DNA of 12,413 nt from Oscillospiraceae bacterium (GTDB lineage Bacteria; Bacillota; Clostridia; Oscillospirales; Oscillospiraceae), in assembly GCA_020025675.1 (NCBI GenBank), contig JAHHRS010000053.1:1-12413 (forward strand). Reading direction: 5' to 3'. Below the pieces are notes generated by a model that was given only the letters and a program-made list of their open reading frames with translations, ran no database searches and had not been told where the DNA came from. The translations under genes were made by a program, and so were the position numbers. Of this stretch, positions 1-6,001 are shown in pieces; the first letter of the stretch is position 1; each line of letters starts with the position of its first letter.

Positions 1-48
1 GCAAGATTGGCAGCAGCTCAGGCCGCTATTAAATATCCACGTGCGTAA
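1..48 (+). CDS. 3' end of an unrecognised gene (partial)
   Basis: Reading frame 1 is open from the window edge to a TAA at 46-48 and encodes the tail ARLAAAQAAIKYPRA. The stop is followed directly by two hairpins, the second a strong terminator, which supports this being a real gene end rather than a chance frame. The tail is alanine-rich and probably helical. It is too short for me to assign a family. A second open frame (stop at 68-70) runs into the first hairpin and is less likely. Confidence 0.5.
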   Translation, partial: ARLAAAQAAIKYPRA

Positions 49-51
49 GAA

Positions 52-70
52 TCAGGCTATTTTAGCCTGA
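52..70 (+). other. Perfect 8-bp inverted repeat after the upstream stop codon
   Basis: TCAGGCTA (52-59) and TAGCCTGA (63-70) are exact inverted repeats separated by TTT. The hairpin starts four bases after the stop codon and sits just before a stronger terminator hairpin. It has no T-run, so it is more likely a transcript-end stabiliser or part of a tandem terminator than a terminator by itself. Confidence 0.55.
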
Positions 71-84
71 AATACTGTAAATTT

Positions 85-116
85 AAAGCGCAGCACTTAG
101 GTGCTGCGCTTTTTTT
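85..116 (+). terminator. Rho-independent terminator of the upstream gene
   Basis: AAAGCGCAGCAC (85-96) pairs perfectly with GTGCTGCGCTTT (101-112) around a TTAG loop, and the T-run continues to 116. The stem is GC-rich and the U-tract is long, so this is a strong intrinsic terminator for the gene ending at 48. Confidence 0.93.
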
Positions 117-360
117 ATATATATACTTCTATATCTACATCGTGCCATGAACACCTTCTGAATTGCTGTACAGAGATTGCTTCGCTTACGAAATTTATTA
201 TCGAAAATTTTACAGGTAAGTATTTACACTCAAATAGCTATATATCAGAGAGATGGGCTTGAGATACGCATTTACTGAAAACATATTTCGGACAATTTAT
301 ACTGCACCATCTGTTAATCAGCATAACTGGCATATCAAAGCTGATAATGAGGGTATAAAA
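117..360. other. Gene-free spacer, no feature identified
   Basis: This AT-rich stretch between two terminators has no open frame with a convincing start and no tRNA-like fold that I can see. A short plus-strand open frame beginning at 253 runs straight through the terminator at 362-395 into the antisense of the regulator gene, so I do not call it. A TTTACA-like and TATATA-like pair lies near 218-245, but the evidence for a promoter is weak. Confidence 0.5.
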
Positions 361-395
361 AACGGAGCGCAGTTCACTTCTGCGCTCCGTTTTTT
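356..395. terminator. Bidirectional intrinsic terminator below the IclR gene
   Basis: ACGGAGCGCAG (362-372) and CTGCGCTCCGT (380-390) form a perfect 11-bp stem with a 7-nt loop. On the plus strand it is followed by a T-run (390-395). On the minus strand the A-run at 356-361 gives an equally good U-tract. It lies about 10 bases past the stop codon of the minus-strand regulator, which it most probably terminates, and it also blocks transcription coming from the left. Confidence 0.92.
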
Positions 396-403
396 ATTTA
401 ATT

Positions 404-1174
404 TTAATGCATTGAATATCCCAGCATGTATGAAAGCTGGCTGGTTTCCTTGAGTAAAGCTTCGCTGAGCTGATGCCTAAATTCCTCGGAAGAGTGATTT
501 GCAGACAGACTGATGGCGCCGATAGGCTTTCGGTTGTAATTCAGAAGCACCGTACCTACACAGAAAAGTCTGGGTTCACTTTCTTCATTATCTAAAGCAT
601 AATTCCGCTGACGGATTACCTGAATGTCGCTTAAAAGATCTTCAAAATTTGTAATTGTATTTTTGGTGAATGAATGAACATTCATCTTCGACCATTTTTC
701 TCTGAGCTCTTCATTGGAGTAGGTGCTTAAAATCGCTTTTCCGGCGCTGGTTGCATATAGAGTAGAGCGCTGTCCCACGCGAGTAAAAACAGAAAAATTA
801 GACTGACTGGGGTCATAGCTTTCAAGGCAAAGCAGCTCGTTATTATCTTCAACTGAGAACTGAGCAATAACATTAAATTCTGTGGAAAGTTTTTCAAGAA
901 TGGATTTTATTAAGCTAATATAATCCACATTCCGCACAGCTGAAACGCCAACTTCGAAAGCCTTAAAAGTTAATGTATATGTTCCTGCATTATCGTTCTT
1001 TTTGATATAATTGTTCTCTTCCAAAGCTCTGACTAGCCTGAGGGTCGAGGCTTTATTTAGGTTTAAAGTGGTGTAAATGTCTTTTAAACTCATAGTTCCG
1101 TTTTTAGATATTGCCTCGAGAACCATGAAAGCTCTATCTATAACCTGAACAGAGGAAGATGTGTTTTCCGCCAT
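404..1174 (-). CDS. IclR-family transcriptional regulator
   Basis: This 256-aa protein has the usual IclR length and two-domain layout. An N-terminal winged helix-turn-helix (about residues 8-70) includes SVQVIDRAFMVLEAIS and a recognition region around LNKASTLRLVRALEE. A C-terminal GAF-like effector domain (about 80-250) carries the family signatures GQRSTLYATSAGKAIL and RNYALDNEESEPRLFCVG. IclR proteins bind small metabolites, often the substrate or an intermediate of the pathway they control, and act as dimers or tetramers on palindromic operators. The start is supported by AGGAGG eight bases upstream of the ATG. The gene is divergent from the oxidoreductase operon, and two related palindromes lie between them, so it probably controls the plus-strand cluster and possibly itself. 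The effector is unknown. Whether it represses or activates cannot be read from the sequence, but one site lies just downstream of the predicted plus-strand promoter, which suits a repressor. Confidence 0.95.
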   Translation of the reverse strand: MAENTSSSVQVIDRAFMVLEAISKNGTMSLKDIYTTLNLNKASTLRLVRALEENNYIKKNDNAGTYTLTFKAFEVGVSAVRNVDYISLIKSILEKLSTEFNVIAQFSVEDNNELLCLESYDPSQSNFSVFTRVGQRSTLYATSAGKAILSTYSNEELREKWSKMNVHSFTKNTITNFEDLLSDIQVIRQRNYALDNEESEPRLFCVGTVLLNYNRKPIGAISLSANHSSEEFRHQLSEALLKETSQLSYMLGYSMH

Positions 1175-1209
1175 GTAAAAACCTCCTAACTATAATGTTC
1201 TACGATACA

Positions 1210-1238
1210 ATGATATACTATATTTACAATAATGTCAA
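1210..1238 (-). promoter_or_regulatory. Predicted sigma-70-type promoter of the IclR gene
   Basis: On the minus strand a perfect -35 TTGACA (plus-strand 1233-1238) is separated by 17 bp from a -10 TATCAT (1210-1215). Transcription would start near 1203, giving a leader of about 30 nt that contains the AGGAGG ribosome binding site. Confidence 0.75.
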
Positions 1239-1241
1239 TAA

Positions 1242-1257
1242 TGAAACGTGTGTTTCA
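1242..1257. promoter_or_regulatory. Predicted IclR operator 1 (perfect palindrome)
   Basis: TGAAAC-GTGT-GTTTCA is a perfect 6-4-6 palindrome. It sits just upstream of the -35 element of the IclR promoter. IclR-type operators such as KdgR boxes commonly have TGAAA...TTTCA half-sites. The position would allow autoregulation or cooperation with the second site near the oxidoreductase promoter. Confidence 0.65.
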
Positions 1258-1336
1258 GAATTTCCTCCTAAAAAATAATAATTTGTCAATTTTAAGGATA
1301 TGTTCCTATTGAAATCTCCGAAAATAAAATGATGTA

Positions 1337-1365
1337 TTTACTTTTGATATTAATGGTATTAAAAT
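1337..1365 (+). promoter_or_regulatory. Predicted promoter of the oxidoreductase operon
   Basis: TTTACT (1337-1342) and TAAAAT (1360-1365) are separated by 17 bp and would start transcription near 1372, about 67 nt before the ferredoxin ATG. A lone TGAAAC half-site (1365-1370) overlaps the end of the -10 element and the initiation region, and a near-palindrome follows at 1385-1400. An alternative, weaker pair begins with TTGTCA at 1283. Confidence 0.5.
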
Positions 1366-1384
1366 GAAACAGGAATAAAAAAAG

Positions 1385-1400
1385 TGAAACATAGATTTCA
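1385..1400. promoter_or_regulatory. Predicted IclR operator 2
   Basis: TGAAAC-ATAG-ATTTCA has the same 6-4-6 geometry as the site at 1242-1257, with one changed base in the right half. It would lie about 13-28 bases downstream of the predicted transcription start, where a bound regulator would block elongation. A third half-site, TGAAAC at 1365-1370, lies 20 bp upstream, about two helical turns away. Confidence 0.6.
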
Positions 1401-1438
1401 ATAAAAATAGATTAAAAGCTGTTTTGGAGGTATGAGAA

Positions 1439-1636
1439 ATGGCAAAAGCAAAAGCAAACGTTGAGCTCTGCAAAGGATGTAGGCTGTGCGTGGAAAATTG
1501 CCCCAGAAAAGCAATTATTCCGTTGGAAACTGTCAATAAGAAAGGCTATGAAATTATCGAAATTAACGAAGACCTTTGCATTGGCTGCGGAATTTGCTAC
1601 AAAGTCTGTCCTGACTATGTATTCACTGTAGAATAA
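1439..1636 (+). CDS. 2-oxoacid:ferredoxin oxidoreductase, delta (ferredoxin) subunit
   Basis: This 65-aa protein is a two-cluster [4Fe-4S] ferredoxin. The ligand sets are C11-x2-C14-x2-C17-x3-C21-P and C47-x2-C50-x2-C53-x3-C57-P. It is the size of the separate delta subunit of four-subunit 2-oxoacid:ferredoxin oxidoreductases (KorD/VorD type), which passes electrons from the thiamine-pyrophosphate subunit to external ferredoxin. GGAGG at 1426-1430 is eight bases from the ATG. An ATG at 1432 is in another frame and too close to the ribosome binding site. The gene opens the operon and is 20 bp from the alpha subunit. The family place is clear; substrate class cannot be told from this subunit. 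Confidence 0.93.
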   Translation: MAKAKANVELCKGCRLCVENCPRKAIIPLETVNKKGYEIIEINEDLCIGCGICYKVCPDYVFTVE

Positions 1637-1656
1637 TTGGTAGAGAGGTGCTGAGT

Positions 1657-2733
1657 ATGGATTATGTTCTTATGAAAGGCAATGAAGCTATTGCCGAAGC
1701 CGCTCTCAGAGCTGGATGCCGTTTTTACGCCGGATATCCTATCACTCCTCAGAGTGAGATCCTTGAGTATATGTCCGTGAACATGGAAAAGCGGGGCGGA
1801 ATATTTATTCAGGGTGAAAATGAGATTGCAAGTATGAGTATGCTTTACGGTGCAGCTGCTTGCGGAGTTCGGTGTATGTCATCTTCCTCAGGTCCCGGCT
1901 TTGACCTTAAGCAGGAGGAAATCTCCTATCTGTCTGCTGCGGAGCTGCCTGCGGTTGTGGTAAACGCAATGCGTTACGGCCTTGGTGACGGTGAAATTAC
2001 TGCCGGTCAGGATTCCTACTGGGTTTCCACAAGAGGCGGCGGACACGGTGACAAGAGACTCATTGTTCTTGCCCCTGCATCTGTACAGGAATGTGCAGAC
2101 CTTACTTATCTTGCTTTTGACCTTGCCGAAAAGTATCGCAATGTTGTTGAAATCCTCAGCGACGGCGCAGTATGCCAGATGATCGAAAAGTGCTACCTGC
2201 CCGAAGCAAAAGAGCACGATATGAATAAGTTCGACTGGGCACTCACCGGTAAGCCCAGAGACCAGAAAAAGAATAAGGCTTATAACGTAAGCTATTACGA
2301 AGGCTATGACTCTTATAACCCCCGTATACGCAACAAACTTCACACCATGTTCCGGGATGAACAGCGCTGGGAAAGCTTCATGGTTGAAGATGCAGAGATT
2401 GTTCTTGTTGCTTACGGCATTTCTTCCAGAGTTTGCCGTTCCGCTGTTCGCCAGGCCCGCAAGGAAGGTCTGAAGCTGGGGCTTATAAGACCTATCACCG
2501 TTTGGCCTTACCCCCGAAAAGCTTTTGAAAATGTACCCGACAGTGTTAAGGCATATGTCTCCGTTGAAATGAGCCTCACCTCCCAGATGGGCGAGGATAT
2601 CATCCTTGCAAGCCACGGTGACCGTCCTCTGTACGGTTATCTGACCGCAAAGGAGCTCCCCACTGTTGAAGGAATCATTGATTATTGCAGAGAAATTCAG
2701 GCAGGCAAGGTTCAGCCTATGGAGGTGATATAA
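1657..2733 (+). CDS. 2-oxoacid:ferredoxin oxidoreductase, alpha subunit (KorA/VorB type)
   Basis: The product (358 aa) binds the 2-oxoacid and CoA side of an oxidoreductase that converts a 2-oxoacid, CoA and oxidised ferredoxin to acyl-CoA, CO2 and reduced ferredoxin. Visible family motifs are the N-terminal MKGNEAIAEAALRAG, YPITPQSE (27-34), GENEIA (53-58), SSSSGPGFDLKQEEISY (75-91) and GGGHGDKR (127-134). The C-terminal domain (about 240-340) contains SLTSQMGEDI, as in domain II of this family. I chose the ATG at 1657 because AGAGGTG (1644-1650) is ideally spaced before it and the protein then starts as relatives do; a GTG at 1648 would lie inside that ribosome binding site. The residues resemble the valine/2-oxoglutarate branch (VOR/KGOR) more than pyruvate oxidoreductases, but substrate cannot be read with certainty. 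Confidence 0.93.
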   Translation: MDYVLMKGNEAIAEAALRAGCRFYAGYPITPQSEILEYMSVNMEKRGGIFIQGENEIASMSMLYGAAACGVRCMSSSSGPGFDLKQEEISYLSAAELPAVVVNAMRYGLGDGEITAGQDSYWVSTRGGGHGDKRLIVLAPASVQECADLTYLAFDLAEKYRNVVEILSDGAVCQMIEKCYLPEAKEHDMNKFDWALTGKPRDQKKNKAYNVSYYEGYDSYNPRIRNKLHTMFRDEQRWESFMVEDAEIVLVAYGISSRVCRSAVRQARKEGLKLGLIRPITVWPYPRKAFENVPDSVKAYVSVEMSLTSQMGEDIILASHGDRPLYGYLTAKELPTVEGIIDYCREIQAGKVQPMEVI

Positions 2734-3474
2734 ATGCCCGTATACAGAAAACCGGAGTCTATTATCAATACCGCAGGTTACTGCGGAGGATGCGGTCACG
2801 GTGTTATTCAGCGCCTGATTGCAGAGTGCATTGAAGAGCTTGGCTTACAGGATCATGTAATAGCCTGTGTAGATATAGCCTGTGCCTTCTGGTCCCAGGA
2901 TGCACTTAACTTTGAGTTTATTGCAGGTCCCCACGGACGCTGTGCTTCTGTTGCAACCGGCATTAAGAAGGTTCGTCCCGATGCAACTGTGTATGTTCAT
3001 GCAGGTGACGGCTGCTCTTATGTTATAGGACTTGATGAAACTGCATACGCAGCAGTAAGAGATGTTCCTATCACCATGATAGTTGTCAATAACGGTATTT
3101 TCGGTATGACCGGCGGCCAGATGAACCTGGCAACTACCCTCGTAGGTGACAAGACCCTGAGCAGTAAGGCGGGACGTAATGCAGAGACCATGGGTAAGCC
3201 TGTGGATATGCTTAAGGCGCTGTCCGCCTTTGATGTTGAGTTCTTAGCCCGCGGTGCTCTGTATGATCCCAAGCACATCGACCAGACTAAGAACTTCATT
3301 AAGAAGGGATTTGAAAACCAGCGCGACGTAAAGGGATTTTCACTTATTGAAGTTCTTTCACCGTGTCCCACCAACTGGAAACTTTCTCCCGTAGATGCAA
3401 TGGCTAAAATCAAAAACGAGAATGAAAAGGTATTCCCTGTGGGTGTTTATGTTGACCGAGGAGGAGCAAAGTAA
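2734..3474 (+). CDS. 2-oxoacid:ferredoxin oxidoreductase, beta (TPP-binding) subunit (KorB/VorA type)
   Basis: This 246-aa subunit binds thiamine pyrophosphate and an iron-sulfur cluster and carries out the decarboxylation. CGGCGHG (17-23) provides cluster/cofactor contacts, GPHGRCASVATGIK (65-78) is the family motif after the second strand, and GDGCSYVIG (91-99) followed by NNGIFGMTGGQ (119-129) is the Mg-TPP motif GDG...N. The start ATG follows the alpha stop codon with no gap, and GGAGGTG (2721-2727) lies inside the end of the alpha gene. The TAA overlaps the next ATG by one base, which indicates translational coupling. Length and motifs match KorB/VorA. Pyruvate-type beta subunits are usually longer, about 300 aa or more. 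Confidence 0.93.
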   Translation: MPVYRKPESIINTAGYCGGCGHGVIQRLIAECIEELGLQDHVIACVDIACAFWSQDALNFEFIAGPHGRCASVATGIKKVRPDATVYVHAGDGCSYVIGLDETAYAAVRDVPITMIVVNNGIFGMTGGQMNLATTLVGDKTLSSKAGRNAETMGKPVDMLKALSAFDVEFLARGALYDPKHIDQTKNFIKKGFENQRDVKGFSLIEVLSPCPTNWKLSPVDAMAKIKNENEKVFPVGVYVDRGGAK

Positions 3475-4010
3475 TGGCAGATATTATTATGGCAGGTTTC
3501 GGCGGTCAGGGCGTGCTTACTGCCGGAAAGATACTTATTGATGTTGCAGCCGCAGAAGGCAAAAATGTCAGCTGGACATCCTCTTACGGCGCAGAAATGC
3601 GCGGCGGTACCGCAAGCTGCAGCGTGGTTGTTTCCGAAGAAGAAATCGGAAGCCCTTATCCCACTAAGCTGGATATTCTCCTTGCTATGAACGAGCCGTC
3701 CTATGACAAGTTTGTCCCTCAGATGCGTGACGGCGGAATAGTAATAGTGAACAGCTCTCTTATGTCCGAGAGAGAGTACCCCACTAATGTTAAGGTTTAC
3801 AAGGTAGCGGCAACCGATCTTGCAAACTCCATAGAAAACAGCAGGGGCGCAAACCTTGTAATGCTGGGTGCCATGATGAAGACCAGCAAGCTTATGGATG
3901 CCGATTACTTCGGAAAAGGACTAGAAGAGTATTTCGGCAGAAAAGGACGCTCCAATCCTAAAAACCTTGAATGCTATCAGATGGGAATTGACACCGTATC
4001 TGAAGCATGA
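3474..4010 (+). CDS. 2-oxoacid:ferredoxin oxidoreductase, gamma subunit (KorC/VorC type)
   Basis: The 178-aa product is the gamma subunit of the same complex. Diagnostic motifs are GFGGQGVLTAGKIL (8-21) and SSYGAEMRGGTASC (36-49), which form the Rossmann-like domain that closes over the CoA and oxoacid site. Its ATG overlaps the beta stop codon (TAATG), and GAGGAG lies just upstream. The order delta-alpha-beta-gamma is the same as in clostridial and archaeal KGOR/VOR operons, so the enzyme appears complete. A 110-bp spacer with a hairpin separates it from the dehydratase genes. Confidence 0.93.
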   Translation: MADIIMAGFGGQGVLTAGKILIDVAAAEGKNVSWTSSYGAEMRGGTASCSVVVSEEEIGSPYPTKLDILLAMNEPSYDKFVPQMRDGGIVIVNSSLMSEREYPTNVKVYKVAATDLANSIENSRGANLVMLGAMMKTSKLMDADYFGKGLEEYFGRKGRSNPKNLECYQMGIDTVSEA

Positions 4011-4019
4011 CAATAAATG

Positions 4020-4064
4020 AAGGCGAAGAGGAGGTAAGCGCTCACACTTCCTCTTCCTGCCTTT
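4020..4064 (+). terminator. Hairpin after the oxidoreductase genes, probable partial terminator
   Basis: AAGGC-GAAGAGGA (4020-4032) pairs with TCCTCTTC (4049-4056) and GCCTT (4059-4063), giving 13 base pairs with a 2-nt bulge and a 16-nt loop. The tail TTTAATTTAA is only moderately U-rich. It could reduce read-through into, or allow separate processing of, the downstream dehydratase message. Confidence 0.5.
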
Positions 4065-4067
4065 AAT

Positions 4068-4097
4068 TTAACAGACCTTAATTTTTAATTTTATATA
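4068..4097 (+). promoter_or_regulatory. Possible internal promoter for the AcnX genes
   Basis: TTAACA (4068-4073) is followed after 18 bp by TATATA (4092-4097), immediately downstream of the hairpin. Transcription would start about 15 bases before the ATG at 4120, just upstream of or at the AAGGAG ribosome binding site. The region is simply AT-rich, so the match could be chance. Confidence 0.35.
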
Positions 4098-4119
4098 AAT
4101 GTTTTGAAAGGAGAATAGT

Positions 4120-5385
4120 ATGAGACTAACAGACCATGAAAAAGCCATGTTAAATGGCGATCTGGGAGAAATCCCTCAACAGGCCATCCAGGCCCTGTAC
4201 GATTTGGCTACATTCTATGATGTAGAAGAATTCGTAGAAATCGTAGGATGTCATGATGACAGTACGGTTTATGCCGGCGAGGCACAGGTAGCATTTGCGG
4301 AAATGCTTGCAGAAAAAGGTGCTAAGTTTGCAGTTCCTACTACCACCAATGCGGTTTCCTGCGATATGGAAAAGTGGAGTGAACAGAAACACACCGTTGA
4401 GGTAATGTCTGCTACGAGACGTATTGAAGCAGCCCACGTAAAGATGGGTGCTGTTCCTTCATTCTCCTGCGCACCTTACCACATGGGTGTGGCACCGTCC
4501 TTCGGCCAACAGTTTGCAAGCGCTGAGTCTAACGTAATATGCTATTACAACTCAATCATCGGCGCAAGAACAAACAGATATGCAGGCCCTCTTGAACTGC
4601 TCTGCGGTATTGCCGGACGCGCTCCCTATTACGGTCTCCACGTACCTGAAAACAGATACGCACAGGGTCTTGTAAAACTGGGTACTGACATTAAGCCCGA
4701 GTATTTTGAAGAGGAAGACATTTATAACCTTATCTCCTACGCATACGGCAGCATCGTTGCCGACCGTGTATGGGCTCTGGAAGGTGTACCTTCAAGAGGC
4801 ATAACCAATGAAATACTTAAACAGTTCAGTGCTACTGCCGCATCATCCGGTGGTATAGCACTGTTCCACATGATAGGCGTTACCCCCGAAGCGCTCACCA
4901 AGGAGCAGGCATTCGGCGGAAAGCAGCCTAAGGAAATTGTTGAAATTCACCTGTCTGATCTGGCAGAAGCTGAGCGCCAGATCAACAATCCCGATGTTGA
5001 TCAGCTGGATGCAGTTGTAATCGGCTGTCCTCATTGCTCATACAATGAATGCGCAATGGTTGAACAGCTGTTTGCAGGCAGAAGAGTCAACGAAAATGTT
5101 CACTTCTGGCTCATCACTTCCAGAACTACTCTGGGTATGCTCAAGAGCAGCGGCCTGTATGAGCGCCTTATCAGCCTGGGCATTGAGATTTACTGTGATG
5201 GCTGCATTCTGGAATACAGAAACGACAGACTGGGTACCAAGACCATGATGTCCAACTCGGGTAAGTTCGATACTTACTGCTTCGCAATGCGCGGCATTCA
5301 GCCCGTATTCGGAAGCCTGCGTGAGTGCATCAATTCCGCTGTCGCCGGTAAGGTTATTAAGGAGGCTAAACCATGGAGAAAGTAA
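4120..5385 (+). CDS. Aconitase X (AcnX) catalytic/large subunit, DUF521 dehydratase
   Basis: This 421-aa protein is the large subunit of a two-subunit aconitase X. The family consists of Fe-S hydro-lyases; known members are bacterial cis-3-hydroxy-L-proline dehydratase and archaeal mevalonate 5-phosphate dehydratase. Seen: an N-terminus MRLTDHEKAMLNGDLGE typical of the family, VPTTTNAVSCD (72-82), SCAPYHMG (116-123), NSIIGARTNRYAGP (144-157), GCPHCS (302-307), YCDGC (358-362) and SNSGKF (378-383). C117, C303 and C362 are the likely cluster ligands by position in family motifs; C306 and C359 are additional. The start is set by AAAGGAG six to seven bases upstream. It overlaps the small-subunit gene by 13 bp. 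With RidA, an OFOR and a CoA-transferase nearby, I infer dehydration of a beta-hydroxy amino acid to an enamine/imine, but the pyrroline-2-carboxylate reductase usual for the hydroxyproline pathway is absent, so the substrate is open. Confidence 0.92.
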   Translation: MRLTDHEKAMLNGDLGEIPQQAIQALYDLATFYDVEEFVEIVGCHDDSTVYAGEAQVAFAEMLAEKGAKFAVPTTTNAVSCDMEKWSEQKHTVEVMSATRRIEAAHVKMGAVPSFSCAPYHMGVAPSFGQQFASAESNVICYYNSIIGARTNRYAGPLELLCGIAGRAPYYGLHVPENRYAQGLVKLGTDIKPEYFEEEDIYNLISYAYGSIVADRVWALEGVPSRGITNEILKQFSATAASSGGIALFHMIGVTPEALTKEQAFGGKQPKEIVEIHLSDLAEAERQINNPDVDQLDAVVIGCPHCSYNECAMVEQLFAGRRVNENVHFWLITSRTTLGMLKSSGLYERLISLGIEIYCDGCILEYRNDRLGTKTMMSNSGKFDTYCFAMRGIQPVFGSLRECINSAVAGKVIKEAKPWRK

Positions 5386-5798
5386 CTGTTAAATGCAAAA
5401 CTGCTGTTTACGGCAACGTACGTGCCGAACTCCTTTACGCAAACGAGCCTATGAGCTTTTGGGGAACTGTTGATCCTCAGACCGGTACTATCAGAGATAA
5501 CCGCCACAGCCTTTACCAGAAGAATATGTCAGGTAAGGTTCTGGCATTCACTACCCCAAAGGGAAGCAGCGGCACCGGACTTATTATCCTCGAACAGGTA
5601 CGCTGCGGCTGCGCTCCTGCCGCAATCATTAACCTGAGAAGCGACCCCGTCGTTCTCACCGGTCCTCTGATTGCAAAGCGCTTCTATAACGTAAGCATTC
5701 CCGTTGTTAACCTCAGCGAGGAAGATTACGCAAAGCTTGAAGGCGCCAAGGAAGTTGAATTCCATGACGACAGAGACGAAATAGACATTTATTACTAA
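5373..5798 (+). CDS. Aconitase X small (swivel) subunit, DUF126
   Basis: This 141-aa protein is the swivelling small subunit that completes the AcnX active site. Motifs match the family: SFWGTVDPQTG (28-38), the active-site loop GSSGTG (64-69) following PK where many relatives have PSGR, and APAAIINLRSDPVVLTG (81-97). The second serine of the GSS motif is the expected catalytic base/acid by analogy with aconitases. The ATG lies 13 bp inside the large-subunit gene with AAGGAGG at 5359-5365, so the two subunits should be made in equal amounts. Many bacterial AcnX enzymes are single fused chains; this is the split form. The C-terminal 25 residues are acidic and tyrosine-ended. Confidence 0.92.
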   Translation: MEKVTVKCKTAVYGNVRAELLYANEPMSFWGTVDPQTGTIRDNRHSLYQKNMSGKVLAFTTPKGSSGTGLIILEQVRCGCAPAAIINLRSDPVVLTGPLIAKRFYNVSIPVVNLSEEDYAKLEGAKEVEFHDDRDEIDIYY

Positions 5799-5916
5799 GG
5801 ACTCTTTAATCTAAGTGTTTGCCCGGTGCGGTCACGCATAGACAGCTTGTCTGCACCTGACGTGTAAAATTGCTCTTTTCTAATTGAATATACTTTTTTG
5901 TTAGAAGCTGACTTCG

Positions 5917-5953
5917 CAGTATAAGCCATCATTGCGGGATGATGCTTATACTG
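5917..5953 (+). repeat. Strong 15-bp hairpin in the BCCT leader
   Basis: CAGTATAAGCCATCAT (5917-5932) pairs with ATGATGCTTATACTG (5939-5953); the only defect is one bulged C, and the loop is TGCGGG. There is no U-tract, so it is not an intrinsic terminator. It ends 48 nt before the GTG start at 6002. It may be an operator, an RNA-processing or stabilising element, or part of a leader regulator. Confidence 0.6.
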
Positions 5954-5988
5954 TCGAGCCTAAAATGTAACTTCAAGAGAGAAATAGT

Positions 5989-5994
5989 AGGAGG
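5989..5994 (+). promoter_or_regulatory. Ribosome binding site that fixes the GTG start of BCCT 1
   Basis: AGGAGG is seven bases upstream of GTG at 6002-6004. The in-frame ATG at 5939 lies inside the hairpin arm and has no ribosome binding site. Confidence 0.8.
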
Positions 5995-6001
5995 AAAAAC
6001 T

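Larger units (their letters stand above)
5799..6001 (+). other. Structured 203-nt spacer before the first BCCT gene
   Basis: No gene fits here. Two foldable regions are visible. GGTGC (5825-5829) and GCACC (5853-5857) enclose AGACA-gct-TGTCT (5840-5852), with a 10-nt bulge. Further on is a 15-bp hairpin at 5917-5953. TTCTAA (5878-5883) and TTAGAA (5900-5905) are also inverted repeats. None has a following T-run. I could not match the layout to a riboswitch class I know, and I see no convincing -35/-10 pair. Confidence 0.45.

Noticed and set aside
253..453. Plus-strand open frame of 66 codons
   Set aside because: It has no ribosome binding site, reads through the terminator stem at 362-395 and ends antisense to the IclR coding region.
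1648..1656. GTG start for the oxidoreductase alpha subunit
   Set aside because: The GTG forms part of the AGAGGTG ribosome binding site of the ATG at 1657.
1888..2799. Long minus-strand open frame (303 codons) opposite the oxidoreductase genes
   Set aside because: It lies wholly antisense to the alpha and beta subunit genes, which have clear family motifs, and its translation shows no recognisable domain; it is a codon-bias shadow.
5939..6001. N-terminal extension of BCCT 1 to ATG 5939
   Set aside because: The ATG is inside the right arm of a strong hairpin and has no ribosome binding site, whereas GTG 6002 has AGGAGG at ideal distance.
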